Of a DNA stretch of 32,521 nucleotides, positions 7,335 through 15,799 are shown piece by piece. The notes below the pieces were generated by a model. The model saw nothing but the letters and a program-made list of their open reading frames with translations. It did not search any database and was not told where the DNA came from. The stretch comes from Rhodospirillales bacterium (lineage in GTDB: Bacteria > Pseudomonadota > Alphaproteobacteria > UBA8366 > JADFVY01). The stretch's first letter is position 1, and every line of letters begins with the position of its first letter. The position numbers and the translations under genes were made by a program. The stretch covers positions 3,093,188 through 3,125,708 of the forward strand of contig CP070634.1 of NCBI GenBank assembly GCA_020356105.1. Reading direction: 5' to 3'.

Positions 7335-9170
7335 ATGAATGGCGAGACCGGCTTCGTATTCGCAATGATCGGGATAGCGGCGGCGCTGATGGCCAGCAAC
7401 CGCGTGCGCTTCGATATCGTCGCGTTGCTGGTGGTGCTGGCGCTGATGCTGAGCGGCGTGCTGACTGTCGGCGAGGCGCTGGCGGGATTCGGCAGCTCCG
7501 TCGTCGTTCTCGTCGCCGGCCTCCTGGTGGTGGGGGAGATGCTGGACCGCACCGGCGTCGCGCGCGCCGTCGGCGACTGGATCCTCAAGCACGGCGGCAC
7601 CAACGAGACCCGTCTGCTGGTCCTGGTCATGGTCGGCGCCGGCCTGCTGGGCGGGGTGATGAGCTCCACGGCCGTGGTGGCCATCTTCATTCCGATCGTG
7701 CTGCGCATCGCCGCCGAGACCAATCACAGCGCGTCGCGCATGCTGCTGCCGATGTCCTATGCCGCCCTGGTCAGCGGCATGCTGACGCTGATCGCAACGA
7801 CCCCGAACATCGTCGTGCACGAGGAGCTCAAAGGGGCCGGGTTCGCCGGATTCGGCTTCTTCAGCTTCACGCTGGTCGGCGCCGCCGTGCTCGCGGTCGC
7901 CGTCATCTATATCCTTCTGATCGGCCGGCGACTTCTGTCCGGGGCAGCCCCGATCGCGGAATCGGGCCGGGCCGGCCGCTCCCTCTTCGAACTCTGGGAG
8001 GATTTCCGCGTCGGCGAGAGCATCGACCGGCTGCAGATCAATGCCGGCTCCGATCTTGCCGGCAAGACGATCGCGGAGACCCGGCTTGAAAGCCGGTACC
8101 GGGTACGGATTCACGGCATTCTACGCGCCGGCCCGGGTGGCGAGGAACGGATTGCCGCGCCCGGCCCGGGCACCGAATTACGGGCGCAGGATGTCATGCT
8201 GGTCGTCGGCAGGCCCGAAGACAACGATCGGGTGCTCGCCGAACAGGATCTGACCCGGCTGCCGGCGACACAGCGCAATCGGCAGCGCTGGCTGTGGGAG
8301 CTTGGCGGCGTCGCGGTGCTGCTTCACCCCGAATCGAGACTGATCGGTAAATCGCTGCGGGAGGTGGCGTTCCGGACAACCTACGGGCTGCATGTCCTCG
8401 GGCTGCGCCGCGCCCGCAATCCGGTCGCCGACTTCAAGGACGCGAAGCTCCAGGCCGCGGACAGTCTCTTCGTCGTCGGGCCCTGGTCCCGGATCCATCA
8501 GCTGCAGTCCCGCACCCATGATTTCGTTGTCCTCGAGATCCCCAGCGAGCACGCCGAAATCGTCCCGTCCTATCGGCGCCTACCGGTGGCGCTCGTCATC
8601 CTCGTCGCCATGGTCCTGCTCACCGTCTTCGATGTGGTGCCGCTGGTCACGGCGGTGATCCTGGCGGCGCTCGCCGCCGTGTTCACGCGCTGCCTGACGA
8701 TGGAGGATTCGTACCGGGCCATTCACTGGAGCAGCCTCGTGCTGATCGCCGGCATGCTGCCGCTCGCGGACGCGCTCACCAAGACGGGTGGGACCGATCT
8801 AATCGTCGACTCCCTGATCTCGACGATGGGCGGGGCCGGCCCCCATGCGATGCTGACCGTGCTGTTCTTTCTTACCGCGGCGCTCGGACTGGTGCTCTCC
8901 AACACCGCCTCCGCCGTGCTCGTTGCGCCGATTGCGATCGAAGTCGCCGGAGCGCTCGACGTCTCGCCCTATCCGTTCGCAGTGGCGGTGCTGATTGCCG
9001 CCTCCGCCGCCTTCTCGACCCCGGTCTCGACGCCGGTGGTCACCTTGGTGGTCGATCCGGGCCGCTACGGGTTCCTCGACTTCGTCAAGGTCGGCGTGCC
9101 GCTGCTGCTGCTGACCTATCTCGTCACCCTCATCGTCGCGCCCGTCCTGTTCCCGTTTCATCCGTCCTGA
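7335..9170 (+). CDS. DASS/SLC13-type anion transporter with two central RCK_C-like domains
   Basis: This 611-residue inner-membrane protein has two blocks of hydrophobic helices (about 1-195 and 415-610). Between them lies a soluble insert of about 210 residues with two TrkA-C/RCK_C-like units ('LAGKTIAETRLESRYRVRIHGILR ... LRAQDVMLVVGRPEDN' and 'LIGKSLREVAFRTTYGLHVLGLRR ... LQAADSLFVVGPW'). The repeated carriers' loops 'SSTAVVAIFIPIVL ... IATTPN' and 'SNTASAVLVAPIAIEVA ... STPVSTPVVTLV' are typical of the divalent anion:Na+ symporter family, whose substrates are sulfate, dicarboxylates or similar. The substrate cannot be read from sequence. It is transcribed away from the nqr-like operon, so a shared Na+ economy is possible (inference). 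The ATG at 7335 is preceded by AAGGGAAC. Confidence 0.88.
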   Translation: MNGETGFVFAMIGIAAALMASNRVRFDIVALLVVLALMLSGVLTVGEALAGFGSSVVVLVAGLLVVGEMLDRTGVARAVGDWILKHGGTNETRLLVLVMVGAGLLGGVMSSTAVVAIFIPIVLRIAAETNHSASRMLLPMSYAALVSGMLTLIATTPNIVVHEELKGAGFAGFGFFSFTLVGAAVLAVAVIYILLIGRRLLSGAAPIAESGRAGRSLFELWEDFRVGESIDRLQINAGSDLAGKTIAETRLESRYRVRIHGILRAGPGGEERIAAPGPGTELRAQDVMLVVGRPEDNDRVLAEQDLTRLPATQRNRQRWLWELGGVAVLLHPESRLIGKSLREVAFRTTYGLHVLGLRRARNPVADFKDAKLQAADSLFVVGPWSRIHQLQSRTHDFVVLEIPSEHAEIVPSYRRLPVALVILVAMVLLTVFDVVPLVTAVILAALAAVFTRCLTMEDSYRAIHWSSLVLIAGMLPLADALTKTGGTDLIVDSLISTMGGAGPHAMLTVLFFLTAALGLVLSNTASAVLVAPIAIEVAGALDVSPYPFAVAVLIAASAAFSTPVSTPVVTLVVDPGRYGFLDFVKVGVPLLLLTYLVTLIVAPVLFPFHPS

Positions 9171-9190
9171 GGGGGCGACGTGGTGCGGGG

Positions 9191-9211
9191 GCGGCCCCGA
9201 CAGAGGGCCGC
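9191..9211 (+). terminator. Possible hairpin terminator after the DASS transporter
   Basis: GCGGCCC (9191-9197) and GGGCCGC (9205-9211) form a perfect 7-bp stem around a 7-base loop, about 20 bases past the transporter stop. There is no T-run, so it is either a weak intrinsic terminator or only an mRNA-end hairpin. Confidence 0.4.
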
Positions 9212-9377
9212 GGAGCCTCGATCAACGGGGAAGGCGCCGGGCGGTGGAGCCTTGAAAAATCCCCGGCGGGACGCACATCAAACCACAGCGCCCGGTGCGC
9301 GGGGATGTTAAACTGAGCCCATGCCAGCGCCGGCGTCGGCATGTCAGCCCAGCAACTGGTCAGGGACGCGATCGATA

Positions 9378-12320
9378 GTGGAACGCATATCTAACGGAGG
9401 CCGGCGATACCGTTTGGCCGCATTGGTCCTGATGATGGGCGGTGTCATGGCGCTGCCGACGGCGGCCGCGGAGCCGGAGGAGGCGGCGCTGCTCGGCAAT
9501 GTGCGGCAGCTGACCTTCGAGGGAGCGCGGGCCGGCGAGGGCTATTTCAGCCAAGACGGCACGCAGCTGATCTTCCAGAGCGAGCGCGAGCCCGGCAACC
9601 CATTCTACCAGATCTACCTGATGGACCTGGAGACCGGCGACACGCGGCGGCTGTCTCCTGGCACCGGAAAGACGACCTGTGCCTGGGTCCACCCGGATGG
9701 CGGCAAGGCGCTGTTCGCCTCGACCCATCTCGACCCGGAGGCGGTGGCCAAGCAGGAGGCCGAGCTGGCCGAGCGCGCGGCGGGCACGGCGCGGCGCTAT
9801 TCCTGGAGCTTCGATCCCCATTACGACATCTTCGAGGTTCCGGTGGCGGGCGGCGAGCCGGTCAACCTGACCAATGCCATGGGTTACGATGCCGAGGGCT
9901 CCTACTCGCCGGACGGGGAGCACATCCTGTTCGCCTCCAACCGTCATGCCTATGAAGGCGGGCTCAGCGCCGAGGAGCAGTCGATCCTCGAGCGCGACCC
10001 GTCGTATTTCATGGAGCTCTATGTCATGCGCGCCGACGGCTCGGAGCTGCGGCGGCTGACCGACATGCCGGGCTATGACGGCGGGCCGTTCTACAGCCAG
10101 GACGGCACCAAGATCGTGTGGCGCCGCTTCGCCGCCGACGGCGGCAGCGCCGAGGTCTACACCGCGAATGCAGACGGCAGCGACGCGCGCGCCGTCACCC
10201 GGCTCGGCGCCATGTCCTGGGCGCCCTATTTCCACCCCTCCGGCGACTACATCATCTTCGCGACCAGCCTGCAGGGCTTCCAGAACTTTGAGCTCTACCT
10301 CGTCGATGCGGCCGGCACGCGCGAGCCGGCGCGGGTCACCTGGAGCGACGGCTTCGACGGGCTGCCGGTGTTCTCGCCGGACGGCACGCGACTCGTCTGG
10401 TCGAGCAGCCGCACGCCGGACCGCAAGCCGCAGATCTTCATCGCCGACTGGAACGATTCCGAGGCGCGCCGCCTGCTGGGTCTTGATGGCGCCGGGCCCG
10501 GCGGATCGGGGGCCGTGGTGCCGCCCGCACCGCCGCCGACCCGCGCCGGGATCGACCCCGCCGACCTGCGCGGGCACGTCGACATCCTGGCCGCCAAGGA
10601 GATGGAGGGCCGCCTTACCGGGTCCCCCGGCGAGCGCCGCGCCACCGCCTACGTCGCCGCGGTCTTCGAATCGCTCGGCCTGGTGCCGGCCGGCGATGGC
10701 GGCGGCTGGTTCCAGGAATTCGACTTTGTCTCGGCGGTCGCTCTCGGCACCGGCAACCGGCTTTCCGTGGACGTAACGGGCGCGGCCCCGGCGGTGGACC
10801 GCGACTGGCGGCCGCTCGGCCTGTCGGCGAGCGGGCCGGCCGGCCCGGCCGAGATCGCCTTCGCCGGCTACGGCCTCGTGGCGCCGGCGGAGGGCGACAG
10901 CGCGGCCTACGATTCCTATGGCGAGCTCGACGTTGAGGGCAAATGGGTGCTGATGCTGCGCTACCTGCCCGAGGACATCGCGCCGGCCCGGCGCCAGCAC
11001 CTGCGTCGCTATGCCGAGCTCGGCTACAAGGCAGCGGTGGCACGTTCGCGCGGCGCGCTCGGCGTCATCGTCGCCAGCGGACCGAACGCCCAGGTCAAGG
11101 CGCAGCTGGTGCCGCTGTCGTTCGAGGCCGCGGCGGCGGGCGCCAGCCTCGCCGCGATCTCGGTCTCTGACGCGCTCGCCGATACGCTGCTGGCGCCCGC
11201 CGGCAAGGAGCTGAAGGCGCTGCAGGATGCGCTCGACGGCGGTGCGGCGGTGCCCGGCTTCGCTGTGCCCGGGATCAGCCTTGCCGCCGAGATCGATCTC
11301 GAGCCCGAAACGTCGCGCGGCCGCAATGTGCTAGCCCGACTGCCGGCCGGCGAAACGCCATCTGCAGAGATCGTCGTCATCGGCGCGCATGTCGATCATC
11401 TCGGTCGCGGCGTCGAGGGCAAGTCGCTGGCCCGCCCGGACGAGGCGGGGCAGGTCCATTACGGTGCCGACGACAACGCCTCCGGCGTCGCGGCGCTGCT
11501 CGAGATCGCCGAATATCTCGACGATCAGAAGGCGCGCGGCAGACTCACGCCGAGACGCGACATCCTGTTCGCGGCATGGTCCGGCGAGGAGCTGGGCATC
11601 CTCGGCTCGACCCATTTCACCCGCGCCTTCGCCGGCAACGCGTCGCGCGACAGCCTGCACCCGGCGATCGCCGCCTATCTCAACATGGACATGATCGGCC
11701 GGCTCGACGACCGGCTCAGCCTGCAGGGCGTCGGATCGAGCTCGGTGTGGCCGGGCGAGATCGAGCGGCGCAACGCGCCGGTGGGCCTCAACATCGTCAC
11801 CAGCGACAGCGCGTTCATGGCGACCGACGCGACCGCCTTCTACCTCAAGGGCGTGCCGGTGCTGAACGCCTTCACCGGCCCGCATGCCGAGTACAGCACA
11901 CCGCGCGACACTCCGGACAGCCTCAACTATGACGGCATGCGGCAGGTCGCGCGGCTCGTCGCCCTGATCGCGCGCTCGCTGGCGCTGGCGGAGGCCGCCC
12001 CCGATTATATTCGCCAGGACCCGGCGGGCGCCTCGCCGCGGCGCCGCACCTCGCGCGTCTATCTCGGTACGATCCCGGACTACACCCAGACCGACCTCGT
12101 CGGCGCCCGCATTTCCGGCGTCGCCAGTGGCGGCCCGGCGGAGGCGGCCGGGCTAAAGGACGGCGATGTCGTTGTCGAGATGGCAGACCAGGCAATCGCC
12201 AACATCTACGACTACTCGGTCGCGCTGGACGGCCTCAAGGTCGGCGTGCCGGTCGATCTGGTGGTGCTGCGTGATGGCGAGCGGGTGACGCTGAGGCTAA
12301 CCCCGGGGGCACGTGAGTGA
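9378..12320 (+). CDS. Exported TolB-like beta-propeller / M28 metallopeptidase / PDZ fusion
   Basis: About 980 residues. A signal peptide ('RRYRLAALVLMMGGVMALPTAAA') is followed by a propeller of TolB/WD40-like blades to about residue 365 (repeated 'YSPDGEHILFASNR', 'YSQDGTKIVWRR', 'FSPDGTRLVWSS'). An M28-type peptidase with a PA-like insert spans about 390-860, and a PDZ domain covers about 885-975 ('ISGVASGGPAEAAGLKDGDVVVEM'). The zinc ligands of M28 are all visible: H671 (AHVDH), D698 (ADDNASG), E737/E738 (SGEELG), D771 (NMDMIG) and H836 (GPHAEYS). It should be an active periplasmic or secreted aminopeptidase. The GTG at 9378 is preferred because AGGGA lies about 10 bases upstream and the signal peptide is then correctly placed; ATG 9321 is the alternative (999 residues). 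It overlaps the next gene by GTGA. Confidence 0.92.
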   Translation: MERISNGGRRYRLAALVLMMGGVMALPTAAAEPEEAALLGNVRQLTFEGARAGEGYFSQDGTQLIFQSEREPGNPFYQIYLMDLETGDTRRLSPGTGKTTCAWVHPDGGKALFASTHLDPEAVAKQEAELAERAAGTARRYSWSFDPHYDIFEVPVAGGEPVNLTNAMGYDAEGSYSPDGEHILFASNRHAYEGGLSAEEQSILERDPSYFMELYVMRADGSELRRLTDMPGYDGGPFYSQDGTKIVWRRFAADGGSAEVYTANADGSDARAVTRLGAMSWAPYFHPSGDYIIFATSLQGFQNFELYLVDAAGTREPARVTWSDGFDGLPVFSPDGTRLVWSSSRTPDRKPQIFIADWNDSEARRLLGLDGAGPGGSGAVVPPAPPPTRAGIDPADLRGHVDILAAKEMEGRLTGSPGERRATAYVAAVFESLGLVPAGDGGGWFQEFDFVSAVALGTGNRLSVDVTGAAPAVDRDWRPLGLSASGPAGPAEIAFAGYGLVAPAEGDSAAYDSYGELDVEGKWVLMLRYLPEDIAPARRQHLRRYAELGYKAAVARSRGALGVIVASGPNAQVKAQLVPLSFEAAAAGASLAAISVSDALADTLLAPAGKELKALQDALDGGAAVPGFAVPGISLAAEIDLEPETSRGRNVLARLPAGETPSAEIVVIGAHVDHLGRGVEGKSLARPDEAGQVHYGADDNASGVAALLEIAEYLDDQKARGRLTPRRDILFAAWSGEELGILGSTHFTRAFAGNASRDSLHPAIAAYLNMDMIGRLDDRLSLQGVGSSSVWPGEIERRNAPVGLNIVTSDSAFMATDATAFYLKGVPVLNAFTGPHAEYSTPRDTPDSLNYDGMRQVARLVALIARSLALAEAAPDYIRQDPAGASPRRRTSRVYLGTIPDYTQTDLVGARISGVASGGPAEAAGLKDGDVVVEMADQAIANIYDYSVALDGLKVGVPVDLVVLRDGERVTLRLTPGARE

Positions 12321-13687
12321 ACGAAATGGACAAGATGCAAGATCGGGCGCCGGGGGCGCCTCGCGGACGCGCCGGGATGATCTGGCGGACGCTGCTGGCC
12401 GCGGCCCTGACCGGCGTCGTCATGACGCTGGCGATCCGGGCCCATGAGAGCGAACCGCCGGCGGGACGCGAATGCGTTGCGGTCGGCAGCTGGCTCGATC
12501 CGGCAACCGGCGAGACCCTGGCGACCGACGCGCTGATCGCGTCGCTGGCGCGACGGCCGGTGGTTCTGCTCGGCGAGGCCCACGACGCCGCCGAACATCA
12601 CCGCTGGCAGCTTCATACCCTGGCGGCGCTGCACGGTCGCAAGCCCGATATGGTCATTGGCTTCGAGAGTTTTCCGCGACGCGTCCAGCCCGAGCTCGAC
12701 CGATGGGTGAACGGCGAACTCGATGCCAAGGCTTTCCTCGAGGCGGTGGACTGGCCGACGATATGGGGATTCGACCCCGCGCTCTACATGCCGTTGTTTC
12801 ACTTCGCGCGCCAGAACCGCGTGCCGATGATCGCCCTCAACGTCGAGCGGGATTTCGTCTCGCGGGTTCGCGATGAAGGCTGGTCGGCGATTCCGGTCGA
12901 TGAGAGAAGGGGGCTGTCGGATCCCGTCCCGGCCGCGCCCGCGTATCGGGAGTCGCTGGCCAACATCTATCTGTTCGAGCAATCGCATGCCCAGGATCCG
13001 CATGCCCAGGATCCCGCCGCGCCGACCGACCCGCAGGCGGCGACCGACCCGCATGCGGCCGAGGAAGCCGAGGAAGAGGGTGACGCGCCCGGGGAGCCCG
13101 ACGTCGCATCGGTTCTCGAAACCGAGGATTTCGCGCGTTTCGTCGAGGCGCAGCTGACCTGGGACCGGGCCATGGCGGAGGCCTTGGCCACGGCGCGCGA
13201 AGCGCATCCCGGGGCGCTGGTCGTCGGCATCATGGGCCGCGGCCATGTCGAATATCGCCACGGCGTGGCGCACCAGCTGGCCGACCTCGGCATCCCCGAG
13301 GCGGCGGCGCTGCTGCCGGTCGATCAAGAGGCAACCTGCGATGCGCTGCCCTCGGACCTCGCCGATGCGGTGTTCGTGGTTGAGCCGGCCGGTCGGCTCG
13401 TCGCGGTGGCGCCGCCGAAGGCGCGGCTCGGCATTCTGATCGCCACCACCGAGGATGGCGTGCGGGTCGCCCAGGTGATCGAAGGCAGTGTCGCCGAGGC
13501 GACCGGCATCGCGGTCGAGGACATCGTGGTCTCGGCCGCCGGCTTTCCGGTCGCCGAGGTCGGCGAGCTGATCGAGATCGTGCAGCGCCAGGCGCCCGGC
13601 ACCTGGCTCCCGCTTGTCGTCCGCCGTGACGACGAGGAGATCGAGCTGCTGGCTAAATTCCCGCAATCGTTCGAGACGCCCGAATGA
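12317..13687 (+). CDS. Exported ChaN-like (heme-binding-type) protein with C-terminal PDZ domain
   Basis: The 456-residue protein starts at GTG 12317, overlapping the previous stop (GTGA). An N-terminal hydrophobic segment (about 21-40) serves as signal or anchor. The ChaN/Cofac_haem_bdg domain runs about 50-345: 'VVLLGEAHDAAEHHRWQ', 'IGFESFPRRVQPELDRW', 'VPMIALNVERDFVSRV' and 'GIMGRGHVEYRHGVA'. A PDZ-like domain follows (about 365-450, 'VIEGSVAEATGIAVEDIVVSA'). ChaN proteins bind heme and are linked to iron uptake; some relatives have other roles, so function is not certain. Inside the ChaN domain (about residues 221-263) there is a low-complexity insert rich in H, Q, D, P and E with tandem HAQDP and TDP(Q/H)AA repeats. 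It sits between two exported peptidase genes, with ATGA overlap to the next. Confidence 0.85.
   Translation: MNEMDKMQDRAPGAPRGRAGMIWRTLLAAALTGVVMTLAIRAHESEPPAGRECVAVGSWLDPATGETLATDALIASLARRPVVLLGEAHDAAEHHRWQLHTLAALHGRKPDMVIGFESFPRRVQPELDRWVNGELDAKAFLEAVDWPTIWGFDPALYMPLFHFARQNRVPMIALNVERDFVSRVRDEGWSAIPVDERRGLSDPVPAAPAYRESLANIYLFEQSHAQDPHAQDPAAPTDPQAATDPHAAEEAEEEGDAPGEPDVASVLETEDFARFVEAQLTWDRAMAEALATAREAHPGALVVGIMGRGHVEYRHGVAHQLADLGIPEAAALLPVDQEATCDALPSDLADAVFVVEPAGRLVAVAPPKARLGILIATTEDGVRVAQVIEGSVAEATGIAVEDIVVSAAGFPVAEVGELIEIVQRQAPGTWLPLVVRRDDEEIELLAKFPQSFETPE
12984..13055 (+). repeat. Short in-frame tandem repeats inside the ChaN-like gene
   Basis: The 15-mer CGCATGCCCAGGATC occurs twice in tandem at 12984-12998 and 12999-13013, giving HAQDP twice. 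It is followed by two copies of an 18-base unit beginning ACCGACCCGCA, which give TDPQAA and TDPHAA. Both units are multiples of three, so the frame is kept. The pattern suggests recent slippage expansion of a surface loop; the histidines might bind metal, but this is only a possibility. Confidence 0.85.
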
Positions 13688-15681
13688 CCCGTGTGCTGTG
13701 CGTCGCCGCGCTGGTCACGGGCCTTTCCTTCGGCGCGGCCGCGGCCGCCGGGGATCAAGAACCGCCTATCCGCCATGACATCGTCGCGACGCTCGACCCG
13801 GATCACGGGACTCTAGAGGTTACCGACGAGATCGCGGTGCGCGGTCGCGACGCGCTGGAATTCGGGCTCGCACGGTGGCTGCGGATCGAAGACGCTACGC
13901 TCGATGGCCGGCTCGTCGAAGTCGACGGGATGGGCGGCGAATGGCGCGTCGAATTGCCCGACACGGGAAGCCAACGGGTGACGCTTCGGCTGCGCGGCGT
14001 GGTCCCGTCGCCGCCGCCGGGTGCCGGGCGGGGTGCCATTCCGCCGGCCGTGTCGGGGCCGGAGGGTGCCTTCCTGTCGGGCTATGCCGGCTGGATCCCG
14101 CTTACCGCCGATGACTGGGTTGCGTATCGTCTCGCGGTCGAGGTGCCGGCGCGCCATCGCGTCGTCGCCACCGGCCGGCTCGAGCAGGAGACGCTTGGCG
14201 AGACCGCGAACCGCGCCATCTTCGCCGCCGGTTTTCCGGCCGAGCCGCCGGCCCTGTTCGCCGGACCCTACACGGTCGCCGAACGGCGCCGGGACGGCAT
14301 CCGCATCCGCACCTATTTCCATGAGGATCTGGCCGCGCTGTCGGGCGACTACCTGCAGGCGTCGGCCGAATTCCTGGGTCGCTACAGCGCGGAGATCGGC
14401 GCCTATCCGTTCCCCGACTTCCATGTCATCTCCTCGCCGCTGCCGGTCGGGCTCGGCTTTCCGAACCTCACCTATGTCGGCCGCATGGTGCTGCCGCTGC
14501 CGTTCATGCGCGGCCGCTCGCTGGCGCACGAGGTCGTGCACAACTGGTGGGGCAACGGGGTTGCGATCGACCATGCGACCGGCAACTGGGCCGAGGGACT
14601 GACCACCTACATGGCGGACTACGCGCTGGCGGCCGAGCGGGGCCCGGACGCGGCGCACGAGATGCGTCTCGGCTGGCTGCGCGACTACGCGGCTCTGCCG
14701 CCGGACCGCGATGCGCCCGTCGTCGCCTTCGTCGGCAAGCGGCACGATGCCGGGCAGGTCGTCGGCTACAACAAGGTCGCCTTCATCTTCCATATGCTGC
14801 GCGACGAGCTCGGCGAGGCCGCCTTCACCGAAGGACTGCGCCGGTTCTGGCGCGAGCAGCGCTTCCGCATCGCCGGGTGGGTGGAACTGCGCCAGGCCTT
14901 CGAGGCGGCCTCGGAACGCGATCTCGGCTGGTTCTTCGAGCAATGGCTGGAGCGCGCGGGGGCACCGCGGCTCCGTCTCGACGAGGCCGGCGCTTCGAAA
15001 GAGAGCGGCGGTTACCGCGTGACCCTGACCCTGTCCCAGGATATCCCGGCTTACCGCCTCGGTGTTCCCGTGGTGATCGAGACCGAGGAGGGCACCGTGC
15101 GCCGGCGGATCGGGCTCGAGAAGACCGAGATGACCGCCAGCGTCACGACGGAGCATCGGCCGACGGAAGTCCATGTCGATCCCGAGCACGAGCTGTTTCG
15201 CCGGCTGCTGCCGGGCGAGGCGCCGCCGATCCTGCGCGACGTCACCCTCGCGGCGGATACGGCCACGATCATCGCGGTGTCGGGCACGGCGGCGGAGCGG
15301 ATCGCGGGCCAACTCGCCGATCGATTGCTCGACGCACCGCGGCGACCCGAAACGCGGGAAGCTTCCGGGCATGCATCGACGCCGTTGCTGATAATCGGAC
15401 TGACACCACAGGTCGAGTCCGTGCTCGGCAATCTCGGATTGGACGGCATGCCGGAGAGTCTGGCCGGTCGCGGCACCGCGCGGGTGTGGACTTCACGCCG
15501 GCCCGGCGGCGCGCCGCGGCTGGTCGTCGCGGCGGACGATGCCGAGGCGCTGGAAGCGCTGCTACGGCCACTGCCGCACTATCGTGGCAAGAGTTACCTC
15601 GTGTTCGAGGGCCGCCGCGCGGTGGAAACGGGGATCTGGCCGCCCGAGGACAGCCCGCTCAGCCGCCGCCTGGACCCGTAG
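13684..15681 (+). CDS. Exported M1-family-like (gluzincin) metallopeptidase with altered GAMEN motif
   Basis: The 665-residue protein has a signal peptide (about 1-22, ending AAAAAG). A beta-rich N-terminal domain is followed by a gluzincin catalytic domain with H282-E-V-V-H286 and zinc glutamate E304 in 'GNWAEGL', then the conserved tyrosine in 'VGYNKVAFIF'. A C-terminal region (about 430-665) is less conserved. In classical M1 aminopeptidases the G-x-M-E-N glutamate lies 24 residues before HExxH; here the aligned motif is G-L-G-F-P, so G258 replaces it. That residue binds the substrate N-terminus, so exopeptidase specificity may be lost or changed. Zinc binding and catalysis look intact. 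The ATG at 13684 overlaps the preceding stop (ATGA), so the three exported proteins are translated as a unit. Confidence 0.88.
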   Translation: MTRVLCVAALVTGLSFGAAAAAGDQEPPIRHDIVATLDPDHGTLEVTDEIAVRGRDALEFGLARWLRIEDATLDGRLVEVDGMGGEWRVELPDTGSQRVTLRLRGVVPSPPPGAGRGAIPPAVSGPEGAFLSGYAGWIPLTADDWVAYRLAVEVPARHRVVATGRLEQETLGETANRAIFAAGFPAEPPALFAGPYTVAERRRDGIRIRTYFHEDLAALSGDYLQASAEFLGRYSAEIGAYPFPDFHVISSPLPVGLGFPNLTYVGRMVLPLPFMRGRSLAHEVVHNWWGNGVAIDHATGNWAEGLTTYMADYALAAERGPDAAHEMRLGWLRDYAALPPDRDAPVVAFVGKRHDAGQVVGYNKVAFIFHMLRDELGEAAFTEGLRRFWREQRFRIAGWVELRQAFEAASERDLGWFFEQWLERAGAPRLRLDEAGASKESGGYRVTLTLSQDIPAYRLGVPVVIETEEGTVRRRIGLEKTEMTASVTTEHRPTEVHVDPEHELFRRLLPGEAPPILRDVTLAADTATIIAVSGTAAERIAGQLADRLLDAPRRPETREASGHASTPLLIIGLTPQVESVLGNLGLDGMPESLAGRGTARVWTSRRPGGAPRLVVAADDAEALEALLRPLPHYRGKSYLVFEGRRAVETGIWPPEDSPLSRRLDP

Positions 15682-15799
15682 GTATCGCGGAGGGACTGCG
15701 AAATTTGCAGACAGAAGCGATGCCGACCCGGTATCATGTCGCCCGGACGGCACCGCCGCGAACGGCCCGGTCCGCGCCCAGCGACAGCGACATGGCACG

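Noticed and set aside
9360..11000. Long open frame (546 aa) antisense to the propeller-M28 gene
   Set aside because: It is Arg/Gly/Ala/Asp-rich without any family pattern and lies opposite a gene with full domains and catalytic residues. High GC3 routinely leaves the antisense frame open.
12212..15372. Long antisense frames (484 and 519 aa) opposite the ChaN-PDZ and M1-like genes
   Set aside because: Both mirror well-supported genes and have low-complexity composition; no ribosome site or motif.
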